A DNA stretch of 64,000 bases, from assembly GCA_029891385.1 (NCBI GenBank), contig CM057235.1, positions 23,367,120 to 23,431,119 on the forward strand. Reading direction: 5' to 3'. Each line of letters starts with the position of its first letter. The stretch's first letter is position 1. The position numbers were made by a program, and so were the translations under genes. This DNA is from Erythroxylum novogranatense. Taxonomy: Eukaryota > Streptophyta > Magnoliopsida > Malpighiales > Erythroxylaceae. The notes under the pieces are model-generated. The model saw nothing but the letters and a program-made list of their open reading frames with translations. It made no database searches and was not told the DNA's origin. Positions 22,871 to 34,129 of this stretch are shown one piece after another.

Positions 22871-23815
22871 TGTTCTATTAGTTTGAATGGAATGCTTTAT
22901 GGTCCTGGTACTTTATGCAATGGAATTTACATATTAGATATGTCACATCCAATTTTGAATGTCAATGACACGAAAAGACATAAACGAGATAATTTAAAAT
23001 CAACTTACTTATGGCATTGTCGCCTTGGCCATATAAATGAGAGACGCATAGCTAAGCTCCATAAGAGTAGTAGTTTAGGGTCATTTGATTATGAATCATA
23101 TGACACATGCGAATCTTGTTTATTAGGCAAGATGACTAAGTTACCCTTTAAGGGAAAGGGTGAACGAGCGACTGGAGTATTAGACCTAATACATTCAGAT
23201 GTATGTGGTCCGATGTCCATCCATGTTAGAAGTGGTTATCTTTACTTCATTACCTTTATCGATGACTATTCTCGATATGGGTACCTGTATCTGATGAGAT
23301 ACAAATCTGAAGCATTTGAAAAGTTCAAACAATTCAGAAATGAAGTAGAAAACCAACTTGGCAAAAGTATCAAGACATTACGATCAGATCGTGGTGGTGA
23401 ATACTTAGACCAAGAATTTTTGGATTATCTCAGAGATAATAGGATTTTATCTCAATGGACTCCTCCTTACACACCGCAGCATAATGGTGTGGCAGAAAGG
23501 AGAAATCGAACCTTGTTAGACATGGTACGATCGATGATGGGCTTTGCAAAGTTACCAAAATCCTTTTGGGGGTATGCAATCGAGACAACTGTTTACTTGC
23601 TAAACAGAGTTCCATCAAAGACAGTTGATGTTACTCCATATGAGATGTGGACTAACAAAAGACCCTATCTTACTCATTTGAAAGTTTGGGGCTGTCCTGC
23701 TTATGTGAAGCGGACACAGTCAGATAAACTTGATGCAAAGTCTGACAAGTGTTTGCTCGTAGGATATCCTAAAGAAACAATGGGATATCAATTCTACCTT
23801 GCTGAGGAACTATCA
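22871..23815 (+). pseudogene. Copia B integrase
   Basis: The frame resumes after the solo LTR and is open to 23818. It has the GAG-pre-integrase HHCC site (WHCRLGHINERRIAKLH, then CESCLLGKMTKLPF). The rve core has the catalytic triad in context DLIHSDVCGP, LRSDRGGEYL and NGVAERRNRT. The frame ends shortly after VGYPKETMGYQFYL, where copia sequence stops and gypsy LTR sequence begins. Within this piece I see no internal stop. It would be the DNA-joining enzyme of the element but lacks its downstream pol and upstream start. Confidence 0.85.
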
Positions 23816-24380
23816 TGAATGTTCATTGTACATAATTCATTTCATATATGTGAATTTTTTATACACCTATGATTGTGCAAATTGTGATATATGTGTATGT
23901 TATTTGTTATAGAGGAGCAATTAGAATGTCAACCCATAGACGTTGCCATAATTTCCAGGCATTAGCTTCGGGAGTAACTTGTGAGTAACCTAGACGGTTT
24001 CTCTCAATTGTTGTTTGCTTATAATTATGTTTTGAATAAGGAATGAATGGGAATGTGAGACCTATGTGTTTTATCAAGTGATTGATTGTGGTACATACAT
24101 TCCATTCATGAATGCATAATCAAATAATGGAAGTTATGACTTAAGTAGCCAACGATCAGAGCTTAAAGCTCAACGAGTGAAATTGAGCCTCTAGCTCAAA
24201 AGTGTTTTAGAGCCTCAAGCTCAACGTGTAATAAGCCCGGTATCCAAAAACAGATACGAGATAGTTCAGGCACTCAATCACAACAACGCAACAGTTGGAA
24301 AGTGTCTCTTGAGCATTTCATATGTATCTTGTTAATTATGTTTGATAGAGCAAAATGCAAAAAAAATTGCTTATGCTTAA

Positions 24381-26525
24381 TGTAGGAAAATCCCGGGGTG
24401 TCCATCACATGGACACAATGTGGAAAACAAAACTTTTTTGTTCCGGGAAGTTCCCGAAAGTCAGGATCCAAGTGTATGTATAAATAGTCAAACCATAACG
24501 ACCAAAGGAGACCGTCTCTAACGGTATCCACGCAGAGGTCGGAAACCTAACCGGGACAAACTCCTTTGACCCGGGAATAGCTAGACTAAAGAAAAGACTG
24601 ATAGATCTCACCTTAGCCTTGGAGAGCTTAGGATTCAACCTTGGAGAAGTAGCTTGAAGAAGAGTGAGATGAGAAAAGCCTTTAGAAAATCCAATTTTCA
24701 TAAGCTTAAACCATCAAGTTTCGAATCTCATGCTCACCATCGACGACCTCCATGCTTCCTTAACCCTTAAGACTTCTCATTAGCCTTTTAACATAAGTAA
24801 AAGACTAACTAATGGCTTGGTGGAGGGTCTCCCACGTGGGAGACCCTTAAGCCATTTGAAAAAGCAAGTTAATCATTAAGTTTTGACAAAGTCAAACTTT
24901 ACTTCTCCTTAAATCTTTAGCCAACGACACTTTCACCTTCCTTAAGTGTTAAAGCATATTTCTCATGCCCCTTAGCTAATTAAAGGGACACTTAAGGCTT
25001 GGTGAAGCCTTAGCCACGTTGGTGGCCTTTGGTAGCTAAAGAAATTGATTAATAATCAATTAATGATGAAGTTTGACTTTCAAACTTCATCTCCTCCTTT
25101 AGGTTAATGACATGTGTCCATATATATATATATTAATTAATCTCATTAATTAATGATATATTTATGGTTGCTGAAGTGGTCCAGACATACTAGGGTCGGT
25201 CCTACAAGCTTTCTTGGACCCATGCCGTGAAAAATCACCGAAACGCGTTTTTAAGAATGTCAATGTCGCAATCTCATCGGGACATATCTCAATCTCATCG
25301 GGATCCATTTAATCCTATTGCTCTCCAAATATTGGATCACTATCCAAAATTATTTCTGATTTCGATCCACTCTTATCGTGTGACCCATTAGGTTCCGGTT
25401 ATGTTGGCCACTTAGATTAACACTTAATATAAGCAAGTCATGAGCGGCGTCTAGCAACACATCATGACCCCCAATTGACCGGAAAGTAATTGGTTTGACT
25501 AATGAACCCGAGCTCATCAGAACGGATCACGAACCTTTCCATGACAATTACTGTGCAATTAGTCCTATCACCATCCTATACCCCACTTGGTTATGAGTAT
25601 GGTCAAAGTGTCAACTCTCACTAGATCGAGTCTAGCCCAGTGATATCGGGTCTCGTCCGGACTCATTACTTTATATGTCCATGAAGACCCTCTTCATGAC
25701 ACGGTGTGCTCGGCGCGAGAGACTTCAAGTAATGATCCCGACAAGAAGCTATGGGTATCTATTATGCTATTCCAGAAGTGGTGAATCCTTTATTGGCTAC
25801 TCAATTACCTCCGAATACCTCAAACTGTACCCAAGCACCACCCTATGAGCGACCTCTGGAAGGCAACAAGGAATGGAGTCAAAGCACGAATCAAGATTCA
25901 AGATATCCTTGAGTACCTCAAGTCTAAGGATACTTGCATCATTCTATGATGAGATTATCACTGACATTATAATAGAATACCCATGTGATGATCTCATGGC
26001 AGGTCATCCAATGTACTTACTACCTCTAGTAAGCATCCACATGTCAAATCTAAATATCTCAATATTTACAGTTTCTAAGATCCACTGCTTGATCCAATCA
26101 AGGAATATGACATGTGCTAGTCTATCCGGATTAACAATGTCCAGTCTCGTTAATCTTATGACTAGGGATAATTTGAATCTTGACATAATTGCACATGATA
26201 GGAATCTCAGTAGTATGATCACATCATAATTTCCTTCATGCTATGTCATATATCATGGACTTCATTAATTTGATTAAAGATCAACATCAATTCATAACAA
26301 AATGAACATAAAATAAATGAAATATGCCTTGCTTTATTTATTCATAAAGTCTGTACATGACTATGAACAAAATGTGCTAAAGGGGATTGCCTTTAGGGCA
26401 CTACTTTAACAATCTTATAGTACTGGACATACATAAGTCGACTTACACTGGTGAACAAGGCGACTTATCAGTACCGAGCAAGCATAAGTCGACTTACAGA
26501 TGGTACAAGTCGACTTACACCTACA
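24381..26525 (-). mobile_element. 3' LTR of copia C
   Basis: In element sense it starts TGTAGGTGTAAGTCGACTT at 26525, directly after the polypurine tract, and ends TTTTCCTACA at 24381. The first 100 bases carry four AAGTCGACTT-type palindromes (one changed). The body matches the 5' LTR at 31994-34129 and, from TGTTAAAGTAGTGCCC onward, the copia B LTR. Confidence 0.9.
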
Positions 26526-26540
26526 AATCTCCCACTTGAC
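26526..26540 (-). promoter_or_regulatory. Polypurine tract of copia C
   Basis: Read on the minus strand, AAGTGGGAGATT immediately precedes the TGTAGG start of the 3' LTR, the expected plus-strand primer position. Confidence 0.75.
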
Positions 26541-26600
26541 CTAAAGCCAATCGCCTTGGTATCTAATACCATAAGCGAGTACATGAGAATCAAAATTCTT

Positions 26601-28193
26601 CTATGACAATGGCTTTGTCAACGGATCAGCAATGTTTTGCTCTGTGGGAATTTTCTCTATCAGGACATCACCCCGCGCAATGATCTCCCGAATTAGATGG
26701 TATCGGCGGAGTACATGTTTGGATCGTTGATGAGACCTTGGTTCTTTCCCCTGCGCAATAGCTCCATTGTTGTCACAATACAACTGTATGGGCCCATCAC
26801 AGCTGGGAACTACACCAAGTTCAGTAATGAACTTCTTGATCCAAACAGCTTCCTTTGCTTTGCATCCGATCTTTGCAATGTACTCTGCCTCGATCGTTGA
26901 ATCGTGATCGTCTCTTGCTTGGAACTCTTCCAACTGACTGCTCCTCCATTCAGTGTGAAAACGTAACCTGATTGGGACTTGGAGTCGTCCTTATCAGATT
27001 GAAAACTGGCATCTGTATGCCCGCTCACTTGGAGATTTCCATCTCCATATATCAAGAAAGCATCCTTAGTTCTTCGCAAGTACTTTAGGATATTCTTGAC
27101 AGCCACCCAGTGACCTTCACCAGGATCCGATTGGTATCTGCTCGTAACACTTAGAGCAAATGACACATCGGGTCTCGTACATAGCATAGCATACATGATA
27201 GATCCTACTGCAGATGCATACGGGATCATATTCATGCGCATCCTCTCATCCTGTGTCTTAGGACACATAGACTTCGAGAGTGTTATCCCATGAGACATGG
27301 GAAGATACCCTCTCTTGGATTGCTCCATGCTAAACCTCTTTAGCATCTTGTCTATGTCGTTATTTGTGAAAGACCAAGCAACCTCTTCGATCTATCTCTA
27401 TAAATCTTTATTCCAAGGATATAAGTTACTTCTCCAAGGTCTTTCATGGCAAATTGTTTGGACAACCAAATTTTTACTGATTGCAGCATTGAGACATCGT
27501 TTCCTAGTAACAATATGTCATCTACATATAACACAAGGAATACGATTGCAGTTCCATTAACCTTCTTATACACACAATGTTCATCCGGATTTTGTGAGAA
27601 ACCAAACTCTTTGATTGTCTCATCAAAACGGATATTCCAACTCCTGGATGCTTGCTTTAATCCATAAATGGATTTCTGAAGCTTGCATACCTTTTCGCCA
27701 TCATAGGAGATGAAGCCCTCAGGTTGTGTCATATACATCCTCGATCGATTTCCATTCATGAAAGTCGTCTTCACATCCATTGCCATATCTCATAATCATA
27801 ATGGCGCAATGGCTAGGAGTATCATAATGGATTTAAGTATTGCTCTTTGGTGAAGGTCTCGTCATAGTCAACTCCTTGTCTTTGACGAAAACCTTTAGCC
27901 ACAAGCCTTGCTTTATAGGTAATCACATTACCATCCATGTCGGTTTTCTTCTTGAAAACCCATTTGCACCCTATAGGTTTTATCCCTTCAGGTGCATCAA
28001 CCAAACTTCATACTTGGTTTTCGTACATGGAATCCATTTCAGATTTCATGGCACAAAGCCATTTTTCAGACTCTGAACTCTTCAGAACCTCTTCATAGAT
28101 AGTAGGCTCATCATCCTCTATGAGCAATACGTCATTCTGTTCACCCACGAAATCCATATCTCTTGGGAGCAGGCGTATCCTACTTGACCTCAC
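26601..28193 (-). pseudogene. Copia C reverse transcriptase-RNase H
   Basis: Broken frames in order (minus strand): 28193-28008, 28004-27822 (GCKWVFKKKTDMDG), 27786-27352 with YGLKQASRSW and the catalytic YVDD motif, 27346-26810 (SGYVFTLNGGAVSWKSSKQ) and 26933-26601 with the RNase H block (EAEYIAKIGCKAKEAVWIKK, YCDNNGAI) ending ADPLTKPLS. The catalytic residues are visible but at least four frame changes or stops divide the region. RVT_2-type copia RT. Confidence 0.85.
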
Positions 28194-28369
28194 AATTACG
28201 TGTGTAGTAGAAGGTTGAGCTATTACCTCATCTGTATGAGTTCTGATTTGAGTTCGAGCGATTGATCTGCGTCGTCAGAGCATCTTGAACTTCATCAGCT
28301 CAATTTTTCTCCCACTGTCTTCTTGTAAAGAAACTCTTTCTCTAAAAAGACAGCATGCATCAAACAAAC

Positions 28370-29281
28370 ACCTTTTGTTCCTCAAGAGTAGAATTGATAT
28401 CCTCTTGTTTCTTTAGGATATCCTACGAGCAGACACTGTCGGACTTTGCTTGAAGCTTATCGACTTTGTCCGCTTCACATAAGCGGGACAACCCCAAACT
28501 TTCAAATAAGAAAGATAAGGTTTCTTGTTAGTCCACATCTCATATGGAGTAACATCAAGCTGTCTTTGATGGAACTCTGTTTAACAAGTAAGCAATTTGT
28601 CTCGGCGCATACCCCAAAAGGATTTTGGTAGCGTAAAGCCCATCATCGATCGTACCATGTCCAACAAGGTTCGATTTCTCCTTTCTGCCACACCATTGTC
28701 TTTGTGGTGTGTAAGGTGGAGTCCATGAGATAAAATCCATTATCTCGAGATAATCCAAAACTCTTGGTCTAAGTATTTGCCACCACGATCGGATCGTAAT
28801 GTCTTAATACTTTTCCCAAGTTGTTTTCTACTTCATTTGAATTGTTTGAACTTTTCAAACGCTTGATTTGTATCTCATCGAATCTGAGATACCCATATCG
28901 AGAATAATCATCGATAAAGGTAATGAAATAACGACAACCACTTCTGGCATGGATGGACATCGGACCACATACATCTGAATGTATTAGGTCTAATAATCCA
29001 GTCGCTCGTTCACCCTTTCCTTTAAAGGGTAACTTAGTCATCTTGCCTAACAAACAAGATTCACATGTGTCATATGATTCATAATCAAATGACCCTAAAC
29101 ATCCACTCTTATGGAGCTTAGCGATGCGTCTCTCATTTATGTGGCCAAGGCGACAATGCCATAAGTAAGTTGATTTTAAATTATCTCTTTTATTTCTTTT
29201 CTTGTCATTGACATTCAAAATTGGATGTGACATATCTAATATGTAAATTCCATTGCATAATGTACCAGTACCATAGAGCAT
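28370..29281 (-). pseudogene. Copia C integrase
   Basis: The frame 29281-28769 holds the HHCC zinc site (WHCRLGHINERRIAKLH...CESC) and the first catalytic Asp (LIHSDVCGP). A shift near 28800 falls around the second Asp. 28758-28555 continues through WTPPYTPQ to RVPSKT with further changes around the Glu region. Compared with copia B (22871-23815) it is clearly the same protein but more damaged. Confidence 0.8.
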
Positions 29282-29286
29282 TCCAT

Positions 29287-29946
29287 TTAAACTAATAAAA
29301 CAACCATTGCTCCCAAAGTTACATGGAAACCAAATTTATTTAAACAAGAAATGCATAATATGTTCTTTGTTAAAATAGGTACAAAATAACAATCATCCAA
29401 ATTGAATACAAGCCCACTGGGGAGTGTCAAAACATAAGTCCCTACGGCTAATGCAGCAACTTTTGCTCCATTACCAACACGTAGGTCCATATCTCCCTTA
29501 ATGAGCTGCCTACTGTCCCTGAGGCCCTGCATATCATTACATATGTGTGAGCCACAACCGGTATCTAATACCCATATGTTGTGATCAGAAACAGTATTAA
29601 CCTCAATGACAAACATATCTGAAGAAGTCGAGGCATCTGATGCCTTCTTCTGCTTCAGGGACTCCAGATAGACTTTACAGTTTCGCCTCCAGTGGCGAGT
29701 CTTGGCACAATGGAAGCAGGTTCCTTTTTGGGGCAGTACCTTTGGTTTTCTTTTGGCTGTACTTCCTACTTTCTGATCGCTATCAGAAACATCAACAGCA
29801 AGTGTATCAGGAAGTGGAACATCAAGGACATAGCCCAGTTCCTTAGATCTGAGAACATTTCTCAGATTTCTCAGGCAATTAAGAAAATTAAGTCCAGATA
29901 ATTTGTTCGAGTCCATTAGTGAGCGCAAGTTCACACTGGAAGACAT
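29287..29946 (-). pseudogene. Copia C gag-protease with large in-frame gag deletion
   Basis: Starts MSSSVNLRSLMDSNKLSG at 29946. After about 58 residues it jumps to the basic linker and an intact zinc knuckle, CFHCAKTRHWRRNC. Relative to copia B about 165 residues of the capsid domain are missing, with the reading frame kept. The protease motif DTGCGSH (about 29543-29565) is intact, followed by DLRVGNGAKVAALAVG and SCLNKFGFHVTL. A shift near 29310 then separates it from the integrase frame. A fusion of this kind could still bind RNA but should not form a normal capsid. Confidence 0.8.
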
Positions 29947-30138
29947 CTTCAAACAACCTAACCATAGAGAGAGAAAGATGTTAGAATAGACTTAAATGCA
30001 GATTTAAGTTAAATGCATGATCATAAGGACTTAAATGACATGCATCGACTCCCACTAGTTTCATAGAATCCATAACCCTCATTATGAATCCAAGAAACAA
30101 AGTGAAAAAATGTCCTAGTGGGTCGATATCCGACATTG

Positions 30139-30545
30139 CTAAGAATGACCTTGGGTTTGCCCAACAAGCCACTTCTTAGGTCAATCGGTAGTATCACCAT
30201 ACCAATTGCATCATCGATAACCGACATTAAGAATGACCTCGAGGTTAACTCAACAAGCTACCTTATGTCTCGGAGGTATCGGACATACCGGTTACATCTT
30301 AGACACAACTATCAATCGTGCTATCAACGGTTGATGTGTGCACAAACATTGGGTTATCAACACTTAATGCGCGTACATCGATATACACTACCCAACTTCT
30401 CCGTCCACGTTGACGCTTGAGGTTAGCTCAACAAATCAACGCTTCTAGGAAAACCGACCCATTAATCGAAAATCTTATTTTCATGGTTCAACATATTCAG
30501 TATAGAGTGAGCTTGAGGTTAGCTCAACAACTCAACCCTAGAAGA
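30139..30545 (-). other. Four stem-loops in the copia C leader, colinear with copia B
   Basis: Plus-strand positions: 30139-30179 (outer CTAAGAA/TTCTTAG, inner TTGGG/CCCAA), about 30221-30273 (inner TTGAG/CTCGA on the minus strand), 30408-30441 (outer CGTTGA/TCAACG, inner TTGAG/CTCAA) and about 30500-30545 (inner TTGAG/CTCAA). Relative to copia B, inner G-C pairs are replaced by A-T on both sides in two of the stem-loops. The two G-U pairs of an outer stem are replaced by Watson-Crick pairs. Order and spacing relative to gag match. Confidence 0.7.
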
Positions 30546-30725
30546 ACTCTGGTTCTTACCATATTAATGGAAGCGTTAGTTTTCATATTACGAGGAGGAT
30601 TTCCAATTCGAGTCTCATCCAAGCTATGGGATTATAGTCACCATGACTATATGGAGTAATTTAGGGCATTGCATCAATCACATTGAATTTATACCGAAAA
30701 TCATCCATCATCCCACCAAGGCATG

Positions 30726-30862
30726 ATATAAGTCGACTTATCCAATGCAAGTCGACTTATGCTTTCTTACTGCGTCATAAGTCGCCTTGTATCAATATAC
30801 AAGTCGACTTATGCGACTCTTGCACATGTAAGTCGACTTATCCAACTGAACAAGTCGACTTA
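30726..30862. repeat. AAGTCGACTT palindrome cluster in the copia C leader
   Basis: Five exact and one changed copy of the decamer within about 140 bp, at the position equivalent to 16983-17172 in element B. Confidence 0.9.
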
Positions 30863-31980
30863 CACAAGAAAAATTGCTATCTAGTCGGCTAATTCTCAAT
30901 CCAAGCATTCCCAATTCACAACACCAATATAACAAGTATATAAACCTTTATATTAATGTGCTAATGAAACATTTTCATCAAATCATGCATGCCATATAGT
31001 CAAACTATATAGGAAAAACGTGAAACCGATTAATCACTATTAATCATTAGATTTCCACATAATTTTAAGAATATCAAATGATCATGCTAAGTATCTCTAG
31101 GTAGGCTACACGTTATCAAGATTACTCCGGCACTTGTCACAAAAATTGCGACGGCCAAAATAACCAAGATAACGGAATAATCTAACGAGTCGCTAAAGTG
31201 ACCTATTCGACATCCAAAAATTATTGGAAACCAAACTTCAAGAATCTCATTTTGGCATGCATACCAGATCAATATAACACATTTTTAATCACATTAAAAA
31301 TGATTCAAGGCATTGGAATTCAGAAATACACAACCAATCATTTCAAACAAAACAACCCCAGCAACTTTCTCAAAACTGCCAAGCTCTGCCTTTTGCTCTA
31401 AATAATCATTGAAACAATTTCAATAAATGCTGAGAAAATTACAGAGGTTATAACATGTTCCCAAAATGTTCCATGAATTTTTCCAGGATTTATTTCCCAC
31501 AAAAACTCATCAAACCTCAGCAATCTAGCAGAAACAAAATCTGTGTTTTTTCAACACAGACATTCCCAGCAGCATACAATAAATTCGGAAATAAATAGTA
31601 AATCACCTTGAAAACATTTTTCCATCCACAGAGACATTCAAAAACATCTTAGGGACGTTTCAGTGAAAACCCATCCGAAAATTTGTTTTTCTAGAATTTA
31701 TTCTCGAATTTACAAGTATACCTGTTTCAGAAATGTTCAACAGGACAGCATCCGAAACTTAGGGAATTAAATTAGCAAAACCATATCAAACGACATTGAT
31801 AATTTTTTTCCTTTTGTAGACACATTCAGCAACATCTCATGAGAAGGTCTATGAAAGAAAATTTCGAAAACCCTAATTCTTGACAGAATTCGAAATATAC
31901 ATAGGCAGCATGCTACACAGCTCAATTCACAAAGGAACTCCGACCTAGTTATCATTTTAACTGTTTATACAACACAAGTG

Positions 31981-31992
31981 GCTCTGATACCA
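31981..31992 (-). promoter_or_regulatory. Primer-binding site of copia C (initiator tRNA-Met)
   Basis: The minus strand reads TGGTATCAGAGC next to the 5' LTR end at 31994, matching the copia B site. Confidence 0.9.
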
Positions 31993-31993
31993 C

Positions 31994-34129
31994 TGTAGGA
32001 AAATCCCGGGGTGTCCATCACATGGACATAATGCGGAAAACAAAACTTTTTTGTTCCGGGAAGTTCCCGAAAGCCAGGATCCAAGTGTATGTATAAATAG
32101 TCAAACCATAACGACCAAAGGAGACCGTCTCTAACGGTATCCACGCAGAGGTCGGAAACCTAACCGGGACAAACTCCTTTGACCCGGGAATAGCTAGACT
32201 AAAGAAAAGACTGCTAGATCTCACCTTAGCCTTGGAGAGCTTAGGATTCAACCTTGGAGAAGTAGCTTGAAGAAGAGTGAGATGAGAAAAGCCTTTAGAA
32301 AATCCAATTTTCATAAGCTTAAACCATCAAGTTTCGAATCTCATGCTCACCATCGACGACCTCCATGCTTCCTTAACCCTTAAGACTTCTCATTAGCCTT
32401 TTAACATAAGTAAAGACTAACTAATGGGTGGAGGGTCTCCCACGTGGGAGACCCTTAAGCCATTTGAAAAAGCAAGTTAATCATTAAGTTTTGACAAAGT
32501 CAAACTTTACTTCTCCTTAAATCTTTAGCCAACGACACTTTCACCTTCCTTAAGTGTTAAAGCATATTTCTCATGCCCCTTAGCTAATTAAAGGGACACT
32601 TAAGGCTTGGTGAAGCCTTAGCCACGTTGGTGGCCTTTGGTGGCTAAAGAAATTGATTAATAAATCAATTAATGATGAAGTTTGACTTTTCAAACTTCAT
32701 CTCCTCCTTTAGGTTAATGACATGTGTCCATATATATATATTAATTAATCTCATTAATTAATGATATATTTATGGTTGCTGAAGTGGTCCGACATCTTAC
32801 CGGGTCGGTCCTACCGCTGCCAGCCCCCCCATGTAAAAATCACCGAAACGTTTTTCAAAGAATGTCGATGTCGCGATCTCATCGGGACATATCCCAATCT
32901 CATCGGAATCCATTTAATCCTATTGCTCTCCAAATATTGGATCACTATCCAAAACTATTTTACAGATTTCCGATCCACTCTTATGCGTGTGACCCATTAG
33001 GTTCCCGGTTATGTTGGCCACTTAGATTAACACTTAATCTAAGCAAGTCATGAGCGGCGTCTAGCAACACATCATGACCCCCAATTGACCGGAAAGTAAT
33101 TGGTTTGACTAATGAACCCGAGCTCATCAGAACCGGATCACGAACCTTTCCATGAGACAATTACCGTGCAATTAGTCCTATCACCATCCTATACCCCACT
33201 TGGTTATGAGTATGGTCAAAGTGTCAACTCTCACTCATTGAGTCTAGCCAAGTGATATCGGGTCTCGTCCGGACTCATTACTTTATATGTCCATGAAGAC
33301 CCTCTTCATGACACGGTGTGCTCGGCGAGAGACTTCAAGTAATGATCCCGACGAAGCTATGGGTATCTATTCTCGCTATTCCGAAGTGGTGAATCCTTTA
33401 TTGGCTACTCAATTACCTTGAATACCTCAAACGCACCCAAGCACCACCCTATGAGCGACCTCTCGAAGGCAACAAGGAATGGAGTCAAAGCACGTAATCA
33501 AGATCCAAGATATCTTTGAGTACCTCAAGTCTAAGGATACTTGCACCATTGCTATGATGAGATTATCACCGACATTATAATAGAATACCCATGTGATGAT
33601 CTCATGGCAGTCATCCAATGTACTTACTACCTCTAGTAAGCATCCACATGTCAAATCTAAATATCTCAATATTTACGCTTTACGAGATCCACCGCTGATC
33701 CAATCAAGGAATATGACATGTGCTAGTCTATCCGGATTAACAATGTCGGTCTCGTTAATCCTATGACTAGGATAATTTAAATAATGACATAATTGCACAT
33801 GATAGGAATCTCGATGGTATGATCACATCATAATTTCCTTCATGCTATGTCATATATCATGGACTTCATTAATTTGATTAAAGATCAACATCAATTCATA
33901 ACAAAATGAACATAAAATAAATGAAATATGCCTTGCTTTATTTATTCATAAAGTCTGTACATGACTATGAACAAAATGTGCTAAAGGGGATTGCCTTTAG
34001 GGCACTACTCTAACAATCTTATGGTACTGGACATACATAAGTCAACTTACACTGGTGAACAAGGCGACTTGTCAGTACCGAGCAAGCATAAGTCGACTTA
34101 CAGATGGTACAAGTTGACTTACACCTACA
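31994..34129 (-). mobile_element. 5' LTR of copia C
   Basis: Termini TGTAGG and CCTACA as in the other LTR, with CTTAA next to it at 34130-34134. It includes four AAGTCGACTT-type palindromes near 34035-34122 (three with changes) and an A/T microsatellite near 32731-32760. Confidence 0.9.

Larger units (their letters stand above)
14009..23815 (+). mobile_element. Ty1/copia element B, 3' truncated, with a nested solo LTR
   Basis: The 5' LTR (14009-15868) is followed by a tRNA-Met primer-binding site, a 2.1-kb leader, gag, protease and integrase. The sequence then stops matching copia at about 23815 and gypsy LTR D resumes. RT, RNase H and the 3' LTR are absent. It is the same family as element C (24381-34129), as shown by LTR, leader and protein similarity. 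The protease-integrase junction is interrupted by the solo LTR at 19092-22865. No target duplication is visible, as expected if both ends were lost. Confidence 0.8.
29947..31980 (-). other. 5' leader of copia C
   Basis: Two kilobases between the primer-binding site and gag, non-coding, colinear with the copia B leader (15882-17953). In element sense it contains palindrome clusters (30862-30726) and then four stem-loops (30545-30139). Leaders of this length are unusual for copia elements and may hold packaging or translation signals. Confidence 0.7.
24381..34129 (-). mobile_element. Ty1/copia element C, complete with both LTRs and target duplication
   Basis: Both LTRs (24381-26525 and 31994-34129) have TGTAGG...CCTACA termini. 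Flanking CTTAA direct repeats (24376-24380 and 34130-34134) are the target duplication in solo LTR D. Inside, in minus-strand order, are the primer-binding site, leader, gag-protease, integrase, RT, RNase H and polypurine tract. Gag has a large in-frame deletion and the pol frames are broken, so this copy is non-autonomous. By eye the LTRs differ at roughly four positions in their first 240 bases, suggesting a fairly recent insertion. Confidence 0.9.

Noticed and set aside
26004..26222. Possible RNA gene in the copia C LTR
   Set aside because: No tRNA-like cloverleaf, snoRNA boxes or terminator could be made out.
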